From positions 1,116,001 through 1,180,000 of the forward strand of contig NZ_AP025943.1 of the NCBI RefSeq assembly GCF_026072915.1: 64,000 nt of DNA, read 5' to 3'. A program made the position numbers and the translations under genes. The stretch is from Akkermansia biwaensis. GTDB lineage: Bacteria > Verrucomicrobiota > Verrucomicrobiia > Verrucomicrobiales > Akkermansiaceae. Positions 54,705-64,000 of this stretch are shown piece by piece (position 1 is the first letter of the stretch; every line of letters begins with the position of its first letter). The notes beneath the pieces are model-generated. The model made no database searches, had not been told where the DNA came from, and saw only the letters and a list, made by a program, of their open reading frames with translations.

Positions 54705-56831
54705 CTATTTTTCCAAAACGCCCAGTTCAGCAATGACGACATGACTTCCTTCCAGCACACGCCTGCCTACAAAACGCAGGTAGCGGGCTTTCACGGGAGT
54801 TTTCAAATCAATTCTCTGGAGGACGGGATTGGCCCGGATATTGGAAAACTCTCCCTCCGCCGCGGGAGCCCCCCATTCCCTGCCGTCCTCACTGAAATAA
54901 ACGGCGTATTGGTCAATCGTACCTTTGGCGGAATCCGCGCGCGGAGCGTACAGCACGGCCGCCACATTCACCGCGCGGCCCATGTCGATATCAAGCGCCT
55001 GGGGCGGAGCAATCTCTCCCTGCGGGGCATGCGTGTGCCACAAGGTACCGGAATCACCGTCAAAAGCCAGTTCCGGCGCGGAGGCAGCCCTCTCTCCGCC
55101 GATCACTTTCCAGTCCCGCGAAGGTACCGGAACCACCCGCGCCGTGACGGAAGACTTCCTGCCATTCCCCTCGCTCGCCGCCTTCACGGTTCCACCGCCG
55201 GAAAGGACAAACGGCTTTTCATAAACGGGTGACTGCGGTCCCGGTTCCGTTCCGTCCATCGTGTACCGGATAACGGCTCCCGCCGCAGCCGTCAGCGTTA
55301 CCCGGCCGTCGCGGTCGTAGCTGACGGAGGGAGCATTCAGAAAACCGGGGTATTTCCACAACGAAACCTCGCAAAGCGCCGGAACGGCCTTGAACCCTTC
55401 CAGCACCACGCGCACTTCATCCGTTGTCACGGGCCTCCCTTTCAGCATCACCCTGGCCCCGATGCTGGAACCCTCCGCCCATGGGACGAACCGCCCATTT
55501 TCGCACACTTCCACACGGAACTTGCGCACTCTCTGCCCAAGCTGGATGGGCTCCGCCAGGCGGATGACGTCAAACGTCGCGGAATCGGGCAATTTCAGGG
55601 TGAGGGAGGGGTTCCTGTCTCCCTTGGAGGCGATCCAGTATGTGGTGCGCTTCCGGTCGAGCACATGCCGCGCCCCGTACCCGTTCAGGGTGGAGGAAGC
55701 GCTCGCCTCCGCTCCTTCGGCAAAATTGCGGGAATAAAGTTCGTTCAGCAACGCACGAAATCCCGCCAAGGATTTTTTATCTTCTTCATGGATGCGCCCG
55801 CTCCGGTCCGGCGGCACATTCAAATTCAGGTTCGCCCCTCTCCCTACGCTGTTGAAATACAATTCCAGAAGATTCTCCGGCGTCCGTACACGTGCATTCT
55901 CGTGATCATGCCAGAACCAGCCCGGACGAATGGAAACGTCCACTTCCGCGGGAATCCAGTACTTCCCGTCCACGGTGCCTTCCACGCCCAGCTGGTAGCG
56001 GACCGTGCCGGGGGCAGGTTCCGTTCCGGCCTGCAAGGGTACGGGCGTATAAGTGGCCCAGCACGGATAACCCGCATAGCCGCTCTCATTCCCCACCCAC
56101 CGGACATCAGGCCCCACATCGGAAAAAATGACGGCGTTCGGCTGGAGCTTCTTCAACTCGCTCCACGTCGTTTTCCACCGATAATAAGTGCTTCTGTCAA
56201 TAGACCTCTTTTCCCGCGCACCGCCGTAATAACCGTCGCCGCCGTTCGCTCCGTCAAACCAGGCGAGAAAAAGGGGGCCGTAGCCTGTCGCCAGTTCCTT
56301 CAACTGCCTGCGGTACATCCCGATATATTCCGGCGTGCCGTAGGAGGAGGCGTTGCGGTCCCAGGGAGACAGGTAAACTCCGAACTTGAGGCCGTATTTT
56401 TTGCACGCGCGCGAGACGTCTTTCACAACATCCCCCTTTCCGTTTTTCCACGGGGAGGAAGCCACGCTGTGTCGGGTGGTCTTCGTGGGCCACAGGCAAA
56501 ACCCGTCGTGGTGCTTGCAGGTCAGCACCACCCCCTTGAATCCGGCATCCGCCAGTGTCCTGACAAGGTCGTCCGCATCAAAATCGGAGGGGTTGAAAAG
56601 TTCCGGTTTTTCGTCTCCATAGCCCCATTCCTTCCCGGTAAACGTATTGATCGTGAAATGAACGAAGGCGTACATCTCCATGTCATGCCAGGCCAGCTGT
56701 GCCGCGGAGGGAACGGGAAGCAACGGTGCCACCCTCTCCTTCGCCCCGGCGGTTCCCATGCCGGCCGCCAGCACGCACACTCCCAGCAGCGCCGGCACCA
56801 ATCTGTTTAATAATCTTTTCTTGCAAGTCAT
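54705..56831 (-). CDS. Alpha-L-fucosidase, glycoside hydrolase family 29
   Basis: A 708-residue exported protein. The signal peptide is near residues 1-30. The GH29 barrel begins [23 protein letters not shown] and has [32 protein letters not shown] and the nucleophile D193 in [10 protein letters not shown]. The C-terminal part holds beta-sandwich regions, including an FN3/chitobiase-like segment near [19 protein letters not shown] and a F5/8-type end ([30 protein letters not shown]). It removes alpha-fucose from glycans such as mucin ends. The ATG at 56831 is preferred over the in-frame TTG at 56840. Confidence 0.93.
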   Translation of the reverse strand: MTCKKRLLNRLVPALLGVCVLAAGMGTAGAKERVAPLLPVPSAAQLAWHDMEMYAFVHFTINTFTGKEWGYGDEKPELFNPSDFDADDLVRTLADAGFKGVVLTCKHHDGFCLWPTKTTRHSVASSPWKNGKGDVVKDVSRACKKYGLKFGVYLSPWDRNASSYGTPEYIGMYRRQLKELATGYGPLFLAWFDGANGGDGYYGGAREKRSIDRSTYYRWKTTWSELKKLQPNAVIFSDVGPDVRWVGNESGYAGYPCWATYTPVPLQAGTEPAPGTVRYQLGVEGTVDGKYWIPAEVDVSIRPGWFWHDHENARVRTPENLLELYFNSVGRGANLNLNVPPDRSGRIHEEDKKSLAGFRALLNELYSRNFAEGAEASASSTLNGYGARHVLDRKRTTYWIASKGDRNPSLTLKLPDSATFDVIRLAEPIQLGQRVRKFRVEVCENGRFVPWAEGSSIGARVMLKGRPVTTDEVRVVLEGFKAVPALCEVSLWKYPGFLNAPSVSYDRDGRVTLTAAAGAVIRYTMDGTEPGPQSPVYEKPFVLSGGGTVKAASEGNGRKSSVTARVVPVPSRDWKVIGGERAASAPELAFDGDSGTLWHTHAPQGEIAPPQALDIDMGRAVNVAAVLYAPRADSAKGTIDQYAVYFSEDGREWGAPAAEGEFSNIRANPVLQRIDLKTPVKARYLRFVGRRVLEGSHVVIAELGVLEK

Positions 56832-56951
56832 CTCGTCCAATCATGTACGTGGAAACGGGTTCCGATTCTTTCCGGTAAACGATGCCTCTCTTTTGGTCTT
56901 TTTTCTTCAGGCCGGAATGCTACCATTCCTGCAACTTACGGAACCGCCTTC

Positions 56952-57785
56952 ATGTTACACGTCGGATGCCATCTTTCCTCCGCAAAAGGGTACGAAGCCA
57001 TGGGCAAGGTAGCCCTCTCCATCGGCGCCAACACCTTCCAGTTCTTTACCCGCAACCCGCGCGGCAGCAAGGCTAAAGCCATTGACGAGCAGGATATCTC
57101 CCGCTTTCTGAAGCTCGCCGGGGACAACGGATTCGGCATTCTGCTGGCGCACGCCCCCTACACGCTCAATCCCTGTTCTGCAGACCCCAAGGTAACCCGC
57201 TTTGCGGCCCAGGTCCTTCAGGAGGACCTGGCGCTGATGGAATATTTGCCGGGCAGCCTGTACAACTTCCATCCGGGCAGCCATGTAGGCCAGGGAGTGG
57301 AAAAAGGCATTGAACTGGTGGCGGCGCAACTGAATGACGTGCTCTCATCCGGACAGACCACGACCGTGCTGTTGGAAACCATGTCCGGAAAGGGCAGTGA
57401 AATCGGAAAAACCTTTGAGGAACTGGCCGCCATCATCGAACGGGTGGAACTGAAGGAAAAACTGGGCGTCTGCCTGGACACGTGCCACGTCTATTCCGCG
57501 GGCTACGACCTTGTCAACCGCCTGGACGGCGTGCTGGAACACTTTGATTCCGTGCTGGGCCTGGAACGCCTGCGCGCCATCCACCTGAACGACAGCATGA
57601 CGCCGTTCGCCTCCTTCAAGGACCGCCATGAAACCATCGGCAAAGGTTCGCTGGGTGAACAGGCCTTCATCAACCTCATCAATCATCCGGTCCTGCGGGA
57701 ATTGCCCTTCTTTCTGGAAACGCCCCGGGACGATGCCGGGCACGGCCAGGAAATAGCCTGGCTGAAAGAACATTACCGCGCCTGA
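56952..57785 (+). CDS. nfo: Endonuclease IV (AP endonuclease)
   Basis: A 277-residue zinc-dependent AP endonuclease that cuts DNA 5' of abasic sites. It is a TIM-barrel with the three signature motifs: the N-terminal [17 protein letters not shown] with [32 protein letters not shown], and [15 protein letters not shown] with IHLNDSM and HETIGKG. The ends also match ([11 protein letters not shown]). The length is normal. It lies between GH29 and enolase and is not in an obvious operon. Confidence 0.95.
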   Translation: MLHVGCHLSSAKGYEAMGKVALSIGANTFQFFTRNPRGSKAKAIDEQDISRFLKLAGDNGFGILLAHAPYTLNPCSADPKVTRFAAQVLQEDLALMEYLPGSLYNFHPGSHVGQGVEKGIELVAAQLNDVLSSGQTTTVLLETMSGKGSEIGKTFEELAAIIERVELKEKLGVCLDTCHVYSAGYDLVNRLDGVLEHFDSVLGLERLRAIHLNDSMTPFASFKDRHETIGKGSLGEQAFINLINHPVLRELPFFLETPRDDAGHGQEIAWLKEHYRA

Positions 57786-57884
57786 ATCCGGCGGAATGCA
57801 GCCCCGGTGCCGCCACAGCGTTCCTTTCCTCCCCCGGAAAAAGCTTGCAAGAGCGGTCCATTCGGAATAAACAGGGCGTGCAAA

Positions 57885-59229
<1,345 letters not shown>

Positions 59230-59265
59230 CCCATTCCCGCCGAGATTGATACAAAACAATCTCCC

Positions 59266-59299
59266 ATCCCCGCGCCGCATTTGCGGCCGGGGATTTTTC
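59266..59299 (+). terminator. Rho-independent terminator after eno
   Basis: The stem ATCCCCG and GCCGCA pairs with TGCGGC and CGGGGAT, with a two-base loop and one bulge, followed by TTTTTCTT. It lies 37 bases after the enolase stop. Confidence 0.9.
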
Positions 59300-59400
59300 T
59301 TATTCCGATGGAATGGAAACTTTTCTTTGCAGGGAAATATGCAATGCTGTGGCGTCCCCTGCCCTGCACTGACTGACTCTTTACCCATCCTCCCCATACC

Positions 59401-60900
59401 ATGCCATCCCGCCTTTCCCTGCCCGCACGCCCCCTGTTGTGCGCGAGTCTGCTGTACCTGGCGCTGCCCATAATTCTGTTCCTGTGGGGATGGCTTCAGC
59501 CTCTCTTCTCTCTCCCTCTCTGCGCCGCCGTGGCCTGCGGACTGTACGCCACGGGCCGGAAACTGCCGGAAGGGCGGCTTTCCCTGACGGAACGCGGAAC
59601 GGTTCTTCTCCTTCTTCTGTCCGCCGGGTGTCTGCTTCTGGCATTCCTGTGCGGTTTTACGGGCCACTTCCAACAGCATGCGGACTTCACCATCCGCAAC
59701 GCCATTTACGGACAGCTCATCGCGGAACCATGGCCTCTCGTCATGCCGGACGGGCACCATTTCATCTACTATCTGGGCCATTGGCTGCCGCCTGCCTGCG
59801 CGGCGTCCTTCTGCCCTGCTGCATACGCCCCCTGGCTGCTGACGGGATGGACTTTCCTGGGGCTGGAACTGGCGCTTCTGACAGCGGCATGCCGCTGGGG
59901 AATCCGGAAAACCGCCTGGTGGGCCCTGCTTCTCCTCTGTCTCGGTTCGCCCGCCGCGTCGCTGAACTGCCTGGGCATGCCCCTCTCGTACCTGTTTCCG
60001 GAATACCACGCCCAAATAGCCTTGTTCATCGGCATTCCATCCCAAATATTCAACACATTCAACCATGCCGTTCCGGCACTTCTGTGTTCGGTCCTGGTCC
60101 TGACGCGTTCCCTGCCCGCCTCCGGCTACTACCTGATGGGAGCCCTGCTGCTGCCCGGTTCTCCCCTGGCGGCCCTGATTCTGCTCCCCTTCATTCTGCA
60201 TGAAACACTCTTCCGAGACAGCCGGAACAAGGCATCCGGGCCCGGTACGGGCGAACGCCTGCGCACTCTCCTGCGCCGTCCCGTTTTCTGGATAGGGTTC
60301 CTGTGCGTGGCGGTTATGAGCCTCTTTTACGCCCATCTGGACGGGGGCGGCCAATTCTCCTGCCTGCTTGCGGACCGATACGCGGCGGCGTTTCACTACA
60401 CCATGCAAAGGATGGTGCTTTATCCGGACTCCGTCAAGTACGCCAGCTTCCTTCTCTCCCTGCTTCTGAATGTACTCCTGCCGGGGACACTCCTTTTCCC
60501 TGCCTGCAGGCGCATGCCCCTGTATTACATCACTCTGGGAGGAATGGCATGCGGCCTCTTTTTCCGGACGGGCATGATGAACAACGAACTTCTGTTCAAG
60601 GCCCCCGCCGTGCTTTACCCCTTCCTCGCCTTTCTCTTCCTGTACGCTTTCCGCACCGGAGGCACGCGGTCCCGCATCCTCCTGGCCGTTTACGTGGCAC
60701 TCACTGCCATTCCTTCCGTGATTTGTGTAACGGAAAAGCTGAGGACATTCTCTACGGACGTCGCCCTCATGCGGACACACCGGCAGGAAAGCTACGGAGG
60801 AACGCTCTACCACCCGGAACAACCGCTCTACCGCCAATTCATCAAAAAAGACGGCCACCCTCTTCCCGGCTGGCTGTTCAAGGGATGCCGGAAGCCGTAA
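59401..60900 (+). CDS. Polytopic membrane protein, paralogue of 45808-47274
   Basis: A 499-residue protein with about twelve hydrophobic helices. It shares with the gene at 45808 the block QHADFTIRNAIYGQLIAEPW and the following PDGHHFIYYLGHWLPPA, and a closing YHPEQ segment. The protein is otherwise unrecognised. Its shape and the acidic or aromatic loop residues recall GT-C-type sugar transferases, but this is inference. It stands alone between enolase and a convergent SWIM-domain gene, each on its own transcript. Confidence 0.68.
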   Translation: MPSRLSLPARPLLCASLLYLALPIILFLWGWLQPLFSLPLCAAVACGLYATGRKLPEGRLSLTERGTVLLLLLSAGCLLLAFLCGFTGHFQQHADFTIRNAIYGQLIAEPWPLVMPDGHHFIYYLGHWLPPACAASFCPAAYAPWLLTGWTFLGLELALLTAACRWGIRKTAWWALLLLCLGSPAASLNCLGMPLSYLFPEYHAQIALFIGIPSQIFNTFNHAVPALLCSVLVLTRSLPASGYYLMGALLLPGSPLAALILLPFILHETLFRDSRNKASGPGTGERLRTLLRRPVFWIGFLCVAVMSLFYAHLDGGGQFSCLLADRYAAAFHYTMQRMVLYPDSVKYASFLLSLLLNVLLPGTLLFPACRRMPLYYITLGGMACGLFFRTGMMNNELLFKAPAVLYPFLAFLFLYAFRTGGTRSRILLAVYVALTAIPSVICVTEKLRTFSTDVALMRTHRQESYGGTLYHPEQPLYRQFIKKDGHPLPGWLFKGCRKP

Positions 60901-60914
60901 AGCCGGAAACCGGC

Positions 60915-61628
60915 TCAATCCAGCCGAATCCCGAACATGTCGGACAGGGAGCCTGCATCCCTGTCCAGGGCGTCTTCTCTGCCGGAAGCCGGTTCCGGAG
61001 CATCCGGAATCAGAATGGACGCGTCAATTCCCCGCAACATAAACAACAGTTCCGGCTGATCGTCCAGCATCACGCCGAACGCGTACAAGACCGCCGCCGC
61101 ATGCTTGCACAAATCCGCCCAGTCCGGGCAGGAACAGGAAAAGCGCCACTCTTCCGGCCTGGGAAAAAGGCCGCTTTCAGGGTCGCACAAAATACGCAGC
61201 AGCTCCGGGGATAAATTCCCTTTCAGCAAATCAATCCAGGACCCGATATGTCCGGCGCACTGCGCACGGAGCCGCTCCAGCGATTCCTCGTCCGGAGTCG
61301 CCGCCTCCACGCTTGCCTCATACAAATGCTCCCCCATCACCAGGGCGTCTATCCGGCCGGGGGACACCTTCATGTCCAGAACGCAGCTATAGCGCAAATA
61401 CGTTCTTCCGGGAGCCAGCCGCATGCCGTACACCTCGCAGGCTCCCAGGCTCTTCATCCATTCCCGGCCCCAGAAGTTCCTTGCCAGATTCCGTCCGGAA
61501 GCCGCCACGGGGTGCAATTCCACTCCTTCCGCGGCCAATTCCGCCGCTTTCGCCTCCGCGCGTTCTCGCAAATCCGCCCGTTTCCATTGTCCGGATTCAT
61601 CATTCATTGAAAAATATCTTACATCCAT
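60915..61628 (-). CDS. SWIM zinc-finger domain protein
   Basis: A 237-residue protein with a SWIM domain near the C-terminus: CSCPDWADLCKHAAAVLYAFG, matching the CxC-x(n)-CxH pattern. N-terminal parts include ARNFWGREWMKSLGACEVYGMRLAPGRTYLR, also typical of bacterial SWIM proteins found alongside SNF2-type helicases. No such helicase lies next to it here. The fold binds DNA or protein. ATGs at 61661 and 61607 are in-frame alternatives. Confidence 0.8.
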   Translation of the reverse strand: MDVRYFSMNDESGQWKRADLRERAEAKAAELAAEGVELHPVAASGRNLARNFWGREWMKSLGACEVYGMRLAPGRTYLRYSCVLDMKVSPGRIDALVMGEHLYEASVEAATPDEESLERLRAQCAGHIGSWIDLLKGNLSPELLRILCDPESGLFPRPEEWRFSCSCPDWADLCKHAAAVLYAFGVMLDDQPELLFMLRGIDASILIPDAPEPASGREDALDRDAGSLSDMFGIRLD

Positions 61629-61974
61629 TCCCCCCAATTCACAAAATATGCATTCCGGCATATCCCTCGTTACGGGAATCAGAATACATTAAATCAAAAA
61701 TAATCAATAAATTCCGTACATCGCAAAATCGCCTTTTCTCATTAATTTTCACATAACATTCAATACATTTTTTAATTTTCCAACATTTATTCCAAATCAA
61801 TCTGAGCATGAATCAAAAGGAAGAAATGAATGGAACTTATTTACTATTAAAAAGAATATTGACATCACATTCCCATCTGCATTACCATAATGGCAATAAC
61901 TTACATAGTTTTTGATATTCCTTGATTTCAGGAAATCCCCCAAGATGCTGCCCGCCTTTCATTCAATCCAACAT
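61629..61974. other. AT-rich intergenic stretch before the lipoprotein operon
   Basis: A ~350-base AT-rich stretch with no supported gene. It contains a plausible promoter (TTGACA at 61859-61864) for the downstream genes, listed separately. Confidence 0.5.
61859..61888 (+). promoter_or_regulatory. Probable sigma-70-type promoter
   Basis: TTGACA (61859-61864), an 18-base spacer, and TACCAT (61883-61888). It lies 87 bases upstream of the first lipoprotein gene. The -35 element is consensus and the -10 is weak. Confidence 0.45.
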
Positions 61975-62655
61975 ATGAACATGAACAAAATAATTCCGAT
62001 GATCGCGACACTCAGCCTGGGGATCAGCCTGCTGGGTTCGTGCGCCTTTACGAAAAATTATTCCGGTTCCGAGGACGATAGAACCCGGGCCCAGGCCAAA
62101 ACGGTAGGAACAGGGGCTGGAGCCGCCATCGGTGGAGGCACCGCTTTTGGAATAGCCAAACTTTTTGGAGCAAACAATAAAACGGCCGGTTTAATTGCCG
62201 GGGCGGGGGCGCTGATCGGAGGATACGTAGGGTACCATATGGGGTCCAAATGGGGGGACTCCATTGTCCGGGAACGTGCGGCCTACAGGAGCCAGGAAGA
62301 ATACCTCCAGGCCAATATCAAGCAAAGCCAGAAACGCATCAAGGACTTGAACAAGGAAAACAGGCACCTTTCCAAATCCATTGCCTCCCTGAAAACGGAA
62401 AAACAAAAACTTAAATCGTCTCATGACGCCATGGCCATCAAAAACCACAATGAATCAATCAAACAGGGATTGAAGGACATAGATTATAAAATGGCCCTGC
62501 TGGACAAGGACATACGTACGGCAAAACAGGCAGTTGCCAGTTCTCCGAATACTCAGGAAGTCAACGACCTGAAAGAAGAATTATCCAAACTTCAAAGCTC
62601 CAGGAAAACCTACTCCGCCCAGCGCAAGGACCTGAAAAACCTCAGTATCCGTTAA
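61975..62655 (+). CDS. Lipoprotein with glycine-zipper and long coiled coil
   Basis: A 226-residue protein. A lipobox (LLGSC) closes the signal sequence. A glycine-rich hydrophobic segment follows (GTGAGAAIGGGTAFGIAKL and AGLIAGAGALIGGYVGYHMG), typical of glycine-zipper outer-membrane proteins. Then comes a long charged coiled coil (residues ~100-225). It is probably an envelope scaffold. The start may be at 61975 or at the ATG at 61981. It heads a three-gene run with the small lipoprotein and the GYF_2 protein. Confidence 0.75.
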   Translation: MNMNKIIPMIATLSLGISLLGSCAFTKNYSGSEDDRTRAQAKTVGTGAGAAIGGGTAFGIAKLFGANNKTAGLIAGAGALIGGYVGYHMGSKWGDSIVRERAAYRSQEEYLQANIKQSQKRIKDLNKENRHLSKSIASLKTEKQKLKSSHDAMAIKNHNESIKQGLKDIDYKMALLDKDIRTAKQAVASSPNTQEVNDLKEELSKLQSSRKTYSAQRKDLKNLSIR

Positions 62656-62671
62656 CTGTGCCTCAATAATC

Positions 62672-62881
62672 ATGAATACACATATCTTCCTTTTAGCTAC
62701 CTTGGCATTGCTGCCCGCCTGTTCATTCGAAGGAGGCATCTTCGATTCCAATACAGCCGCAAAAGCCCGCATTCATCAACTGGAACAGGACAATGCGAGC
62801 CTGCAACAGCAACAGAAACAACTGCAAAAACGTAATCAATCCCTGAAAGGTGAACAGAAAAACGTGCGCAGCCAATATTAG
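62672..62881 (+). CDS. Small coiled-coil lipoprotein
   Basis: A 69-residue protein with a lipobox (MNTHIFLLATLALLPACSF) followed by a short coiled coil rich in Gln and Lys (IHQLEQDNASLQQQQKQLQ). The size and layout recall Lpp-like surface tethers, but no family is certain. It is 16 bases after the preceding gene and 25 before the next. Confidence 0.7.
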   Translation: MNTHIFLLATLALLPACSFEGGIFDSNTAAKARIHQLEQDNASLQQQQKQLQKRNQSLKGEQKNVRSQY

Positions 62882-62906
62882 CCATTCATCCCACGCCCAT
62901 ACCATC

Positions 62907-64000
62907 ATGGAAAACCAAGCCATTTACTATTACCTTTCTCCCGAAGGCGCAAACGTCGGCCCCCTGACTTTGACCCAACTGAAAAACCTTCACCAAGACG
63001 GAACCATTACAGACAGCACTTACGTTATTTCCACCATTGAAAAAAAATGGATCACATTTGCGGAACTGCCTGCTCCCATTCCGGCGGATGTCTCCGCTTC
63101 CGTTCCAAAACCCGCGCAAGCAGTTGCTGCCCCTGCTCCGGCAGACCCTGTGCAGCCTCTTCGGAAAGGCTTTACGCACAGACTTGAACGGCTCATTCAA
63201 TTCAATAGCGAAGTCGGTGCATGGCTGGCCAAAGTTATAACCTTTGGAAAATTCAATCCTGAGAATTCCGCCTCATTTGAGCATGCCCTTATTAAAATGG
63301 GGATGCTCCAGGTATACTTTGTATGGTTGTCCACAGTTATTTTGTGCGTGACAATCGGACTAATCGTCAATCCTGCTTTTGCCTGGGTAGGCATCTTCAT
63401 CGGCATTTTTCTTGGATTTTTCTTCCAGTATATTTGCTATCTGTTCACGGAGACCAATATAAAGCTGTTAACTTCAGTTAAAATTCCGTTGGCCAGCATG
63501 CTCTTTCCCCGTCTGATGGCAATCGCCTCTCTCTTTCTGATTATTCCCTGCATTATCGGAATGTTCACGGAGCCCGTATATATACCGCTCTTCCTGGCGG
63601 TCGGGTTTACTTGTTATCTGACGGCATGGCTATGCCTGCGTTCCAATCGGTTCTTCACATGCATCTGGAAAAAGGCGGAAGCCCAGCACGAACCCATTGC
63701 CTTTTTCCGTTTCTTCATCCGCCTCTTTGGAATTACCGCCCATTTAAGTGCTCCAATTCTTCTTGCGGGGGCCATCCTGACTACCGTTATTTCCAGTATA
63801 TCTCTTTCTACCGCCACTCAGAACAACGATGCAAGAAATACCTCCCCTGTTGCCACGAGCTATTATAACGGACCGTCTCCTTATGGCGGCATGAGAACAA
63901 GAAACTATTCTCCTTCCTACATGGATAGTCTGCCAAATACCGGAAAAACGCCAGAAGCTTTCGGATTAGTCACGATATTATCCATCGTATTCCTTTGTTT
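62907..64000 (+). CDS. GYF_2-domain membrane protein (3' end outside the window)
   Basis: The reading frame from ATG 62907 is open to the right edge, giving at least 364 residues. The N-terminus is a GYF_2 (DUF4339) domain: YYYLSPEGANVGPLTLTQLKNLHQDG, then YVISTIEKKWITFAELPAP. A Pro/Ala linker and a basic segment follow, then several membrane helices between residues ~130 and ~310. A second, cytoplasmic or periplasmic low-complexity stretch (YNGPSPYGGMRTRNYSPSYM) precedes another hydrophobic segment at the edge. GYF_2 domains are thought to bind proline-rich peptides. Confidence 0.78.
   Translation, partial: MENQAIYYYLSPEGANVGPLTLTQLKNLHQDGTITDSTYVISTIEKKWITFAELPAPIPADVSASVPKPAQAVAAPAPADPVQPLRKGFTHRLERLIQFNSEVGAWLAKVITFGKFNPENSASFEHALIKMGMLQVYFVWLSTVILCVTIGLIVNPAFAWVGIFIGIFLGFFFQYICYLFTETNIKLLTSVKIPLASMLFPRLMAIASLFLIIPCIIGMFTEPVYIPLFLAVGFTCYLTAWLCLRSNRFFTCIWKKAEAQHEPIAFFRFFIRLFGITAHLSAPILLAGAILTTVISSISLSTATQNNDARNTSPVATSYYNGPSPYGGMRTRNYSPSYMDSLPNTGKTPEAFGLVTILSIVFLC

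Overview
The window reads as chromosomal DNA of a Gram-negative, mucus- or polysaccharide-degrading anaerobe. The best match from memory is the genus Akkermansia (Verrucomicrobiota). This rests on family content only, since no search was run. Secreted glycoside hydrolases of families GH16, GH20, GH29, GH36 and GH105 sit among LpxI, a phosphoethanolamine-transferase homologue, rubrerythrin and a class III ribonucleotide reductase. Most of the sequence is GC-rich. Nearly all start codons lack a Shine-Dalgarno sequence.

Layout. 1-5333: the pyruvate dehydrogenase genes E1alpha (cut by the left edge), E1beta and E2, then lpxI and a polysaccharide flippase. 5352-8206: two divergent paralogous ferredoxin/F420-hydrogenase-beta-like proteins around a repeat-bearing intergenic region. 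8390-10771: a small repeat protein, a C_GCAxxG protein, a WecG/TagA glycosyltransferase broken at a 12-G tract, and a PhnP-like hydrolase. 10824-14781: recN and a copper ATPase. 14961-25371: GH16, an SGNH esterase, EF-P, an ACT protein, argD, mscL, alkaline phosphatase, an MFS permease, GH20 and an M42 peptidase. 25604-33134: small envelope proteins, rubrerythrin, an EptA-like transferase and GH105-DUF4861.

33439-36913 is the anaerobic ribonucleotide reductase locus. It has a NrdR-like box, a cobalamin riboswitch, nrdD, a separate 64-residue glycyl-radical protein and nrdG. The glycyl-radical domain is normally the C-terminus of NrdD; here it is its own gene. The riboswitch suggests a switch between a B12-dependent reductase encoded elsewhere and this B12-independent one.

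36925-38538 is an AspT/YidE-type transporter. 38539-43131 is an AT-rich accessory island. It holds three secreted-protein genes (the first has a Cys-His-Asn transglutaminase/papain-like core), a complete IS481-like element with a frameshifted transposase, and a fossil of a second related transposase that supplies the last codons of the neighbouring GH36 gene.

43108-61628: GH36, an HU-like protein, two distant paralogous polytopic membrane proteins, DUF3750, a lipoprotein, an RlmCD/TrmA-type methyltransferase, miaB, comEC, a YhaM-like nuclease, GH29, nfo, enolase and a SWIM protein. 61975-64000: two coiled-coil lipoproteins and a GYF_2-domain membrane protein that runs off the right edge. No rRNA, tRNA or CRISPR array was recognised.
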